This document shows, one piece after another, positions 53,829 through 62,507 of a stretch of 64,000 nucleotides of DNA (position 1 is the stretch's first letter; every line of letters begins with the position of its first letter). Origin of the DNA: an uncultured Pelagibacteraceae bacterium (GTDB taxonomy: Bacteria; Pseudomonadota; Alphaproteobacteria; Pelagibacterales; Pelagibacteraceae); contig CACPMF010000005.1 in assembly GCA_902634935.1 (NCBI GenBank), forward strand, positions 18,596 to 82,595. The letters are read 5' to 3'. The notes beneath the pieces were generated by a model, which had not been told where the DNA came from, ran no database searches, and worked only from the letters and a program-made list of their open reading frames with translations. The translations under genes and the position numbers were made by a program.

Positions 53829-55271
53829 TTAATCTACTATTAATGTATCTTTAGATCCTCCACCTTGAGAACTGTTAACAATTGTACTTCCTTTACGAAG
53901 AGCAACTCTAGTCAATCCTCCAGTTGTAACATAATTAGTTTTACCACTTAAAATAAATGGTCTTAAATCCAAATGTCTAGGTTCTATATTTTTGTCAGTA
54001 ATAGTTGGGGCAGTTGATAAAACTTCTAGAGGTTGGGCAATATATTCCCTGGGATTTTGTCTTATTTTTTCTGCTACTTCTCCTCTTTCTTTATCAGATG
54101 CTTTGGGACCTATCATTATTCCGTATCCACCAGAAGCATTAGCTGGTTTGACAACTAGCTTAGATAAATTTTCTAAAACATATTCTCTTTGTTTTTCATC
54201 GTGGCATAAATAAGTTTCAACTTGATTAAGAATAGGTTGTTCTCCTAAATAATAAACAATCATTTTATTAACATATGAATAAACTACTTTGTCATCAGCA
54301 ATACCAGTTCCTATTGCATTTATAATACCAACATTTTTTTTTAACCAACATTTAAATAATCCAGGAACACCTATGAGCGAGTGTTTATTGAATGCTTTTG
54401 GATCTAAAAAATTATCATCAAGTCTTCTGTATATACAATCAACTCTTAAAGGTCCTTTCACAGTTTTCATATAAACATGATCATTTTCAACAAACAGATC
54501 TTTTCCCTCCACTAAAGCTATACCCATTTGTTGAGCTAAAAAAGAATGCTCAAAATACGCGGAATTATAAATTCCAGGAGTAAGAACAACCATGTGAGGA
54601 TTATTATTTTTTTTTGGTATACATTCATTCATGCAGTTAAAGAGTTTATTTGTATATTGATGAATTGATGAAACTTTATATCTAGTGAATAATTCAGGAA
54701 AAACATCTCTCATAACCATCCTATTTTCAAGCATGTAAGAGACACCTGAAGGTACTCTTAAATTATCTTCTAGGACCAAATAGTCACCATTTTTATTTCT
54801 AATTAAATCAACACCAGATATGTTTGCCCAAGACTTATATTTTGGAGAGAAACCTTCACATTCTTTTACATAATAAGGTGAATTAAAAATAATTTCTTTT
54901 GGTATAATATTATCTTTAAAAATCTTTTTTTGGTTATAAGCATCATCTATAAATAAATTTAGTGCTTTTACTCTTTGTTTAAGTCCTCTTGTTACTTTAT
55001 TCCATTGAGATTTTGGAATTATTCTTGGAATAATATCTAATGGCCATTTTTTTTCTTCGGCCCTGTTGTTTGCTGCATAGACTCTAAAATTTATACCTCT
55101 TGCACTTATTGTACTCTGACAATTTTTTTCTATTTCCTGAAGTTTTTCTTTTCCATATTTTTCTAGTATGCTTGAGATTATTACTGCATGCTTTCTAAGT
55201 TTATTTTCATTAGTAAAGTATCCATCGTATGCTTTACTAGCATTGTAATTATTCCAAAGTTTACCTACCAT
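53829..55271 (-). CDS. Circularly permuted ATP-grasp type 2 family protein (COG2308-like)
   Basis: RAEEKKWPLDIIPRIIPKSQWN, ANISGVDLIRNKNGDYLVLEDNLRVPSGVSYMLENR, VVKPANASGGYGIMIGP, HLDLRPFILSG. Confidence 0.9.
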   Translation of the reverse strand: MVGKLWNNYNASKAYDGYFTNENKLRKHAVIISSILEKYGKEKLQEIEKNCQSTISARGINFRVYAANNRAEEKKWPLDIIPRIIPKSQWNKVTRGLKQRVKALNLFIDDAYNQKKIFKDNIIPKEIIFNSPYYVKECEGFSPKYKSWANISGVDLIRNKNGDYLVLEDNLRVPSGVSYMLENRMVMRDVFPELFTRYKVSSIHQYTNKLFNCMNECIPKKNNNPHMVVLTPGIYNSAYFEHSFLAQQMGIALVEGKDLFVENDHVYMKTVKGPLRVDCIYRRLDDNFLDPKAFNKHSLIGVPGLFKCWLKKNVGIINAIGTGIADDKVVYSYVNKMIVYYLGEQPILNQVETYLCHDEKQREYVLENLSKLVVKPANASGGYGIMIGPKASDKERGEVAEKIRQNPREYIAQPLEVLSTAPTITDKNIEPRHLDLRPFILSGKTNYVTTGGLTRVALRKGSTIVNSSQGGGSKDTLIVD

Positions 55272-55379
55272 TTGACAATTCTTTAATAATTAAGATAAAC
55301 TTTCAAATGCGAAATAGTTATAACAGATATGTTTGATTTCAAATATATGACAGATAAATAAACGTTATTAATTAATCTT

Positions 55380-56105
55380 ATGACATATTGTATAGGAATT
55401 AAAACTGATGATGGATTAGTCTTTGCATCAGATTCAAGAACAAATGCTGGCTTGGATAATGTAAATATTTACTCAAAAATGATGACTCACGATGTTGGGG
55501 ATAGAACAATAGTAATTGTAACATCAGGAAATTTAGGTACTTCACAAGCTGTTTACAAATCTTTAGAGAAAGATTTAAACAATTCTAATGGAATAATGAA
55601 TCTTAACACTTGTAAAGATTTTGACCAAATAGCCTCTTACATCGGATCCTTAAATATTGAACATTCATCGCCACAAGGGATAAATACTGACAATGTGTTG
55701 TTAGGTTCTACATTTGTTGTAGGTGGTCAAATTCAAGGTCAAAAACATGAACTCTATTTAGTTTATCCTCAAGGCAATTATATTAGACCAGCTGATAGCA
55801 AACCTTATCTTGTTATCGGAGAGGTAAAATACGGAAAACCAATTCTTGATAGAGTAATCAAACCCAACGTTTCAATTGGTGATGCTGCTAGATGTGCTTT
55901 GATTTCAATGGACTCGACATTAAAAAGTGATTTAACAGTTGGACCACCAATAGATTTTGCAATACTTAAAAAGGATCAAAATAAACTTGCTTCTCTTGAA
56001 TGTCTAAATATATCAGATGATACTTATTCTAAAGTTTGTAATCAATGGTCCGAGGGTATTTTTAAAGTATTCGACTCATTTCCAAGATTTGAATGGGAAA
56101 AATAA
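55380..56105 (+). CDS. Anbu-type proteasome-like peptidase (COG3484-like)
   Basis: MTYCIGIKTDDGLVFASDSRTNAGLDNVNIYSKM (Thr2 nucleophile position), VVGGQIQGQKHELYLVYPQGNYI, YLVIGEVKYGKPILDR. Confidence 0.9.
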   Translation: MTYCIGIKTDDGLVFASDSRTNAGLDNVNIYSKMMTHDVGDRTIVIVTSGNLGTSQAVYKSLEKDLNNSNGIMNLNTCKDFDQIASYIGSLNIEHSSPQGINTDNVLLGSTFVVGGQIQGQKHELYLVYPQGNYIRPADSKPYLVIGEVKYGKPILDRVIKPNVSIGDAARCALISMDSTLKSDLTVGPPIDFAILKKDQNKLASLECLNISDDTYSKVCNQWSEGIFKVFDSFPRFEWEK

Positions 56106-56119
56106 ATATTACAAGCACC

Positions 56120-56141
56120 AAAAAACTATATATTGTTTTTT
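56120..56141. terminator. Weak bidirectional hairpin between convergent genes (AAAAAAC-N8-GTTTTTT)
   Basis: 7-bp A/T-rich stem with flanking A/T tract after the Anbu gene; could serve either strand. Confidence 0.3.
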
Positions 56142-56181
56142 ATTAATTAGTTATTACTAGCGATAAATTGAATTTTTTAAT

Positions 56182-56835
56182 TTAATCTGCAGAAAAATAG
56201 ATACTTTGATAATAACTTATAGACTTATTTTTTGAGTTATCGGTATCAGACATAATTGCAACTCCATCTAATTCATTCACGTCTAAATCATGAAATTTTT
56301 TAAAATCCTCTTTAACATTGGCTTTTACAGTGACCCATTCATTAAAATTTTCATTAGTTGTTGATAAAACATTATCAATAGATTTTTTTGTATAAGGACT
56401 AGGCCAATTATCTCCTATATTTTCATTACTTGAAAAAACATAGTTTATTGCTCTATTTGATAAAGCTGTAGCACCAGTTTTTTTTATTACAAAAACTCTT
56501 GCTGCAAAATCATGTCCTTTTTTACTTTTCTCATTTATTCCTTTTAAATCTTTCTCAATTTTCCATGTAATGTTAATGAAAGGGGTAGAATTAAGGTCGA
56601 TAGTTACCTTTTTTCCAAGTCCTGAAGCCGCATTATCAGCAACCGCCTTAAGGTAGTTGCCATTTTCGTTTGAGCCAAGCAAATATTCAGTTTTATTATC
56701 AGCACCTCTAACTTTTCTAACCTCTAAAGATTGAATTTCATTCTCTGTAAAATTAAACACATTTATGTTTTCAGCATTTACAAGACTGATCGAAAAAAAC
56801 GAAAATAATAAAATTTTTAAAAAAATTATAGACAC
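56182..56835 (-). CDS. DUF3047-like secreted protein
   Basis: Signal peptide; ITWKIEKDLKG, HDFAARVFVIKK, INYVFSSNENIGDNWPSPYT, VNELDGVAIMSDTDNS. Confidence 0.8.
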   Translation of the reverse strand: MSIIFLKILLFSFFSISLVNAENINVFNFTENEIQSLEVRKVRGADNKTEYLLGSNENGNYLKAVADNAASGLGKKVTIDLNSTPFINITWKIEKDLKGINEKSKKGHDFAARVFVIKKTGATALSNRAINYVFSSNENIGDNWPSPYTKKSIDNVLSTTNENFNEWVTVKANVKEDFKKFHDLDVNELDGVAIMSDTDNSKNKSISYYQSIYFSAD

Positions 56836-57064
56836 GTCTTTGCTATAAACTAGAAATTTTTTATTACAATATTTTTTTGAAAAGTCAAAAAATTGTCAAT
56901 ATTTGAACATTCATTTTACAAAATTTAAGAGTACTTAAAAATTGTGAAAACATTTACAATTTTTAGCCTCTTAATTTATTGGTCAATCATTATATTATCG
57001 CCTGTAATTTCAAAAGATTTAAAAATAGCAAAAATAGATGAAGTTATTGTCCCTTTATCTAAAC

Positions 57065-57811
57065 CTAGTAAGTAGATCTTCCACCACTAATATCAAAAAC
57101 TGCAGCTGTTGAGAAAGAGTTTTCCTCAGATGATAACCAGCAAACCATTGAAGTTAATTCATGAACTTCTAAAAATCGACCTTTTGGGACTTTTGAAAGC
57201 ATTCTTTGAACATGTTCTTTTGACATTTGATTTAAAATCCTCGTATTAGCTCCAGCTGGAGTAACTGCATTTACTGCAATATTATTTAAAGCCAGCTCTT
57301 TTCCTAAAGATTTTGTAAGTCCTATCACTCCAGCTTTTGAGGAGCTATAAGCACTAGCATTTGCATTACCATCTTTTCCAGAAACTGATGCAATATTTAC
57401 TATTCTACCATAATTATTTTTTATCATATGTGGCACAACTGCTTTACAGCTATAGAAAATCCCATTTAAGTTAATTTCAATTATTCTTGACCAATCATCA
57501 ATAGAGTAATTCCATAACTCTGCTGTGGGTCCAGTAATTCCTGCACTATTAACTAAAATATCAATATTAGTATTTTCAGAAATTTTCTCCACAGCATTTT
57601 TTACTTGCATAAAATTTGAGACGTCAACTACATCATAACTTAAGTTTTCACTATTAATATCTTGAGAAGCTTTTTTTAATTCGGTTTCATCTATATCCCA
57701 AATTCTTACTTTGGAACCAGATTTTATAAATCTCCTAGCAATATCTAAGCCAAATCCTTGGGCTCCTCCAGTTATAATTGCGTATCTATTTTTAAGATCA
57801 AAATCGTGCAT
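57065..57811 (-). CDS. Short-chain dehydrogenase/reductase (FabG-like)
   Basis: AIITGGAQGFGLDIARRF (TGxxxGxG), LVNSAGITGP, VNIASVSGKDGNANASAYSSSKAGVIGL (YxxxK). Confidence 0.93.
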   Translation of the reverse strand: MHDFDLKNRYAIITGGAQGFGLDIARRFIKSGSKVRIWDIDETELKKASQDINSENLSYDVVDVSNFMQVKNAVEKISENTNIDILVNSAGITGPTAELWNYSIDDWSRIIEINLNGIFYSCKAVVPHMIKNNYGRIVNIASVSGKDGNANASAYSSSKAGVIGLTKSLGKELALNNIAVNAVTPAGANTRILNQMSKEHVQRMLSKVPKGRFLEVHELTSMVCWLSSEENSFSTAAVFDISGGRSTY

Positions 57812-59265
57812 TATTTTTTAAGAAGAAGATATAGGATGTATGATATAAGTGCACCTATAAGCCATCCAAAGGTTTGTAAGTGCAATAAATTTACATTCCA
57901 AATCGTAGAGGCAGAAAATATAAAACCAATAATCACTGCATAAAGTGCTTTGATATTCCAGCCACCATTATAAATATATTCTGTTGTCTCTTCTGGATAA
58001 AATAACTCTTTATGATTAATTTTCTTTTTTTTTATAAAATAGTAATCTGCAATTATCACACCAAAAATTGGTCCCAAAAAAGATGCCAAAGTATCAAAAA
58101 TACTTAAGGATAATCTTTGGCTAAATATTGAAAGCCAAAAAGTAGATACGATTAATGCAAGAATTATGATTATAACTCCAGCACTTTTGGAGTTTAAAGA
58201 GTTAGGTATAAAATTAATTAAAGTATTTTGTGAAGGAATGTAGTTGGCAATTAAGTTTGTAGAAGCGGAGGAAATAAGAATAAATATTAAAGAGATTATT
58301 GTTAGATTATTATCATTTATTTTTCCTATAATATCATTTGGATTTGTTAGTAACCTGTCAACTGTAATAGATTTTTGTGAGAGAATAATATCTGATCCCA
58401 AACAAATTAATATCGCTATTAGAGAAAATAAAACTAAATTAAGTAACAATGTAAGATTGCCTATCTTCATCTCACTGTTGTTTTTTGCATAACGCGCAAA
58501 ATCACCAAAATTTACTACTAAAATAGAAAAATATGCAAACATTGTTCCAACTACTGAAATAAACGGAAAAAAATTATTTCTAGAAATAAAATTTTCAGTG
58601 CTTGTGCTTAGTAACAAAGAGCTAATTAAAGCTACATAATTTTCAGAAATAATAATTAAGAGAAACGTTATTAGTCCAATATAAATAAATATAGAAGAAA
58701 ACTTTATAAAGTTTTTATTGAAACCAGCACCTTTAGTAAAAAGAATAAATTGAATAATTAAACAAATTATTAAAGCAAACCAATCAATAGGATTTAATCC
58801 AAAGAAAAAGATTAAGAAAAATTCGTGATTGATAAGTTGGCTATCTATTTTGAATAAAATGATTCTAAAAATATATCCTAAAGATTTTGAAATGAAAAAT
58901 GTTTGAACTCCAAACATAAATATTCCAATAAATCCTCTAATCAACCCAAGATATCTTGCACCATTAAATCCCATTGATAGCCTGAGAATAACTGGAAACG
59001 GTAGCCCACTATTTTGTGAAATGTTTCCTATAAGGTTTGTAAGAAAAAATACAATTAAACCTGCAAACAACGTACCACTCAAAACAACTAAACTGTTTAA
59101 ATCATATAATAAATACAAAGATGCGATTAGTGAAAAACCTATAATACTTTGAATTGAAACAGCCCAAAAATTAAAATAATCAAACCCACTCCAATCTCTA
59201 TTGTTTGGATTTATTGATACAAGTTCCCAATTTCTAAGTTGATATTTGTCTTTTACTGGAATCAC
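57811..59265 (-). CDS. NCS1-family nucleobase/cation symporter-type permease
   Basis: NRDWSGFDYFNFWAVSIQSIIGFSLIASLYLL, about 12 TM segments, GVIIADYYFIKKKKI ending motif. Confidence 0.82.
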   Translation of the reverse strand: MIPVKDKYQLRNWELVSINPNNRDWSGFDYFNFWAVSIQSIIGFSLIASLYLLYDLNSLVVLSGTLFAGLIVFFLTNLIGNISQNSGLPFPVILRLSMGFNGARYLGLIRGFIGIFMFGVQTFFISKSLGYIFRIILFKIDSQLINHEFFLIFFFGLNPIDWFALIICLIIQFILFTKGAGFNKNFIKFSSIFIYIGLITFLLIIISENYVALISSLLLSTSTENFISRNNFFPFISVVGTMFAYFSILVVNFGDFARYAKNNSEMKIGNLTLLLNLVLFSLIAILICLGSDIILSQKSITVDRLLTNPNDIIGKINDNNLTIISLIFILISSASTNLIANYIPSQNTLINFIPNSLNSKSAGVIIIILALIVSTFWLSIFSQRLSLSIFDTLASFLGPIFGVIIADYYFIKKKKINHKELFYPEETTEYIYNGGWNIKALYAVIIGFIFSASTIWNVNLLHLQTFGWLIGALISYILYLLLKK

Positions 59266-59289
59266 AGTGTTATATTAAACCAATATAAA

Positions 59290-60624
59290 CTACTGTCCAT
59301 ATAGCAGTGTTGGTAACCATAGAGCAATTTTGGGAAATACTATAATCAATATTAGCCCTATTATTTGTAGAACCATAAATTGCATCATTCCATAATAGAT
59401 ATCTTTTAAATCCCATTCAGGAACAACTCCTTTTAAAAAATATGCTGAAAGAGCTACAGGTGGTGAAAGCCATGCGGTCTGCAAGTTAACTGCAACCAAA
59501 ATTGCAAACCAAGTTAAATTAAACCCTAATGCTTCAACTAAAGGTAAAATAATTGGGATTATAATCATTACAATTGGTACCCACTCCAGTGGCCAACCTA
59601 GTAAAAAAATCATTGCCATAATTATTCCAAGAATTAAATATTTATTCATTTCTAAACCTAGTAAGAATTCAGTTAGTAATGTAGGTGTGCCTAATCTTGC
59701 AAATACAGCTCCAAAAAAATTTGATGCAGCAACAAGAACCATTATTAATGCAGTGATCTCTAAAGTTTTTACTAATGCGTCTTGTAGTTTTGGAAGTGTC
59801 AATTTTTTATAAGCCAATGATAAAAGTAATGCACCCATTGCCCCACAACCTGCTGCCTCTGTTGGTGTTGCAAATCCAAATAAAATACTTCCAAGTGCTG
59901 CAAAAACTAAAGCTGCAGGTGGAACTAATCCTAGTAAAAACTCGATCCAAACTTCTTTCATGCTAGCAACTCTCATATCCTCAGGTAAAACTGGTCCAAG
60001 TTTTGGATTTATCATGCATCTTATTGTCGTGTATCCTGCATATAAACTTGCAAGTAAAATTCCAGGAAGGATTGCTGCAGCAAAAAGATCAATTACTGGT
60101 ATCTCCATAATAGGACCCATAACCACTAGCATTATACTTGGTGGAATTAATATACCTAATGTTCCACCTGCAGTTATTGTTCCTGCTGCAAGTCTCACAT
60201 CATAATTAGATCTATTCATTGATTTAGCCGCCATAATTCCAAGAATTGTGACTGAAGCTCCAACAATACCAGTAGCTGCAGCAAATATTACTGAAACAAA
60301 TAAAACTGCATAATACAAAGATCCTTTAACCCTAGCTAACATCATCTGAAATGCTGAGAATAATCTTTCCATTAATCCAGCTTGTTCCATCATTATTCCC
60401 ATAAAGACAAATAACGGAACGGCGGCAAGTGTTTGTTCGGTCATGACCATAGAAAATTGCAATGTCATTAGATAAAAAACTAATTTACCAAATCCTAAGT
60501 AACCAAAAACGAAACCTAAAAAAATTAAAGTAAATGAAATAGGAAAACCAACAAAGATTGCAAAAAGCATTACACCCACAAGGATAAAACCTAATATCGC
60601 TGGATCTATAAATTCAGCAATCAT
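59290..60624 (-). CDS. dctM: TRAP transporter large permease subunit (DctM family)
   Basis: AAVPLFVFMGIMMEQAGLMERLFSAF, GTLGILIPPSIMLVVMG, FATPTEAAGCGAMGAL. Confidence 0.93.
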   Translation of the reverse strand: MIAEFIDPAILGFILVGVMLFAIFVGFPISFTLIFLGFVFGYLGFGKLVFYLMTLQFSMVMTEQTLAAVPLFVFMGIMMEQAGLMERLFSAFQMMLARVKGSLYYAVLFVSVIFAAATGIVGASVTILGIMAAKSMNRSNYDVRLAAGTITAGGTLGILIPPSIMLVVMGPIMEIPVIDLFAAAILPGILLASLYAGYTTIRCMINPKLGPVLPEDMRVASMKEVWIEFLLGLVPPAALVFAALGSILFGFATPTEAAGCGAMGALLLSLAYKKLTLPKLQDALVKTLEITALIMVLVAASNFFGAVFARLGTPTLLTEFLLGLEMNKYLILGIIMAMIFLLGWPLEWVPIVMIIIPIILPLVEALGFNLTWFAILVAVNLQTAWLSPPVALSAYFLKGVVPEWDLKDIYYGMMQFMVLQIIGLILIIVFPKIALWLPTLLYGQ

Positions 60625-61235
60625 TTATCTTCTCCAGGCCAAACACCTTTTTTTGCTGCCCAATAGCTTTTAAATAATTCTGATAATCCTTGAATCAATA
60701 AAAATATAATTCCAATTAAGAGGCATGTTTTTATTGGCCACATATATGGCATCCAAGTAGTATCCATGCCACGCTCTCCCCTTCTAATAGATTCTTCTAC
60801 AAATCCTATTGTCATGTAAAGAAATACAAATAACCCTGGAAAGTAAAATAATAGATACAACCAAAAATCAATTAAACCCTGAGTCTTTATTTTAAAATTT
60901 CTATATAAAAAGTCAGCTCTAATATGCACTCCTCTAGAAAGCGCATATCCTGCGCCTAGCATAAATAATGCACCATATAAAAATCTGCTAATGTCATATG
61001 CCCATATAGTTGGGGCTAAAAATAATTTTCTTGCAAGAACTTCGTATGTCATTGCAAAAATTAAAGGTATTAATATCCAACAAACAACACTTCCGATCCA
61101 CTTACTAAATTTATCAATATTGACAATTGATTTTGACATCCATAACGGCATATCCTCTGGCATTTTACCCGAGCCACCTCGCCTTTCGGCTATCATTTCA
61201 TCTGAAATATCAAGTTTACTTGGTTCTTCCGACAT
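60621..61235 (-). CDS. dctQ: TRAP transporter small permease subunit (DctQ family)
   Basis: 4-TM protein, YEVLARKLFLAPTIWAYDISRFLYGALFMLGAGYALSRGVHIRADFLY; ATGA overlap with dctM. Confidence 0.9.
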   Translation of the reverse strand: MSEEPSKLDISDEMIAERRGGSGKMPEDMPLWMSKSIVNIDKFSKWIGSVVCWILIPLIFAMTYEVLARKLFLAPTIWAYDISRFLYGALFMLGAGYALSRGVHIRADFLYRNFKIKTQGLIDFWLYLLFYFPGLFVFLYMTIGFVEESIRRGERGMDTTWMPYMWPIKTCLLIGIIFLLIQGLSELFKSYWAAKKGVWPGEDK

Positions 61236-61253
61236 AAAATGTTGTTAAAAAAC

Positions 61254-61279
61254 TAGAGCGGAATTTAAATTCCGCTCTA
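61254..61279 (-). terminator. Perfect 26-nt palindrome followed by GTTTTTT on the minus strand, between dctP and dctQ
   Basis: TAGAGCGGAATTTAAATTCCGCTCTA then GTTTTTTAAC, the layout of an intrinsic terminator/stability hairpin. Confidence 0.75.
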
Positions 61280-61303
61280 ATTAAATCAAGATTAATTACT
61301 TAA

Positions 61304-62395
61304 TTACTTTAATGTTGCTGCGTGAGCCATTCCTAGCTTAGCATTTGACATTTGAGCACCACTCCAAAATGGAACTGCTATATCCGCAAAGTTTTTCATT
61401 GAAGTATAAACTTCATTAAAAAATTTGTTTTCTGCAGCGTTCTTATTCAAAGAAGCTTTAGCAGCTGCCATGTATTCAGTGAAATAATCAGATGGTGTAT
61501 CTTCTAAAATTACTCCATGCTTCGTAGTCAACTCTCTTAAAGCTTTACCGTTTTCATAGATTCTGTAACTTAAAGATTTAGCTAATGAAGCATTAGCAGC
61601 AACCTCAAGTGACTTCTTCTCATGATCAGACATAGCATTATAAGTTTTTCCAGTTATATAAAAGTCAGCATTTACGACTACTTGGTGTAAACCTTGTAAG
61701 TAATAGTGTTTTAAAACTTTTTGGAAACCAAAAGTTAAGTCTGGTTTTGGACAACACCACTCAGCAGCATCAATTGTTCCTGCCTCTAAAGCTGGTAGAA
61801 TATCTCCACCACCCATTGCTACAGATGCTATACCAATGTCTTTATATGTTTGTCCTGGAATTCCTGGAGGAGTTCTGAACTTATACTTTCTAAAGTCAGC
61901 CATATCTTTAATTGGTTTTGGAAACCAACCTAAAGCCTCGGGCCCAACTGGTTGAATCATAAATCCTTTAATATCTCTTCCCATTTCTGTCCATAATCTG
62001 TCATAAAGCTCTTTTCCTCCGCCATACTGAAACCATGATAAGAATGCAATATTGTCAATACCAACTCCACCACCTGCTACTGGAGATCCGAACAACATAG
62101 CTGCAGGATGATCTCCTGACCAGTAGTGTGTCCATGCAAATCCACAGTCGATAAGACCTTTGTCTACTGCGTCTAAAGTTTCTTTTACACCAACAACAGC
62201 ACCAGCTGGTAAAATCTCAAATTTTAAAGATCCACTTGTTAGTGTTGTTACTGTATCAGTAAAGTCCTTTAACATTTTGACTTCATCTGCCTTGGTGTTA
62301 AGAACTGTCTGACATTTTAATGTTTTTGCACTAGCATTTGATATAAATCCAAACACCATCGTAGCTGCAAACAACATTGATATGATTTTTTTCAT
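61304..62395 (-). CDS. dctP: TRAP transporter substrate-binding protein (DctP family; ORF extends to 62458, ATG 62395 preferred)
   Basis: Signal peptide MKKIISMLFAATMVFGFISNASA; KFRTPPGIPGQTYKDIGIASVAMGGGDILPALEAGTIDAAEWCCP. Confidence 0.92.
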   Translation of the reverse strand: MKKIISMLFAATMVFGFISNASAKTLKCQTVLNTKADEVKMLKDFTDTVTTLTSGSLKFEILPAGAVVGVKETLDAVDKGLIDCGFAWTHYWSGDHPAAMLFGSPVAGGGVGIDNIAFLSWFQYGGGKELYDRLWTEMGRDIKGFMIQPVGPEALGWFPKPIKDMADFRKYKFRTPPGIPGQTYKDIGIASVAMGGGDILPALEAGTIDAAEWCCPKPDLTFGFQKVLKHYYLQGLHQVVVNADFYITGKTYNAMSDHEKKSLEVAANASLAKSLSYRIYENGKALRELTTKHGVILEDTPSDYFTEYMAAAKASLNKNAAENKFFNEVYTSMKNFADIAVPFWSGAQMSNAKLGMAHAATLK

Positions 62396-62507
62396 TTTAA
62401 TGTCCCTCATTGTTAAATTTAAGTGATGGATCCTCTCAGAAATTGTAAATATATACAAGTCAAATCGACTTTATTTTGATAAAAATGTATATATCTATCA
62501 AAATTTT

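Noticed and set aside
62396-62507. Riboswitch in the dctP 5' UTR (CTGAGAGGATCC segment)
   Set aside because: Superficial similarity to TPP-type CTGAGA only; the other conserved aptamer elements are not present.
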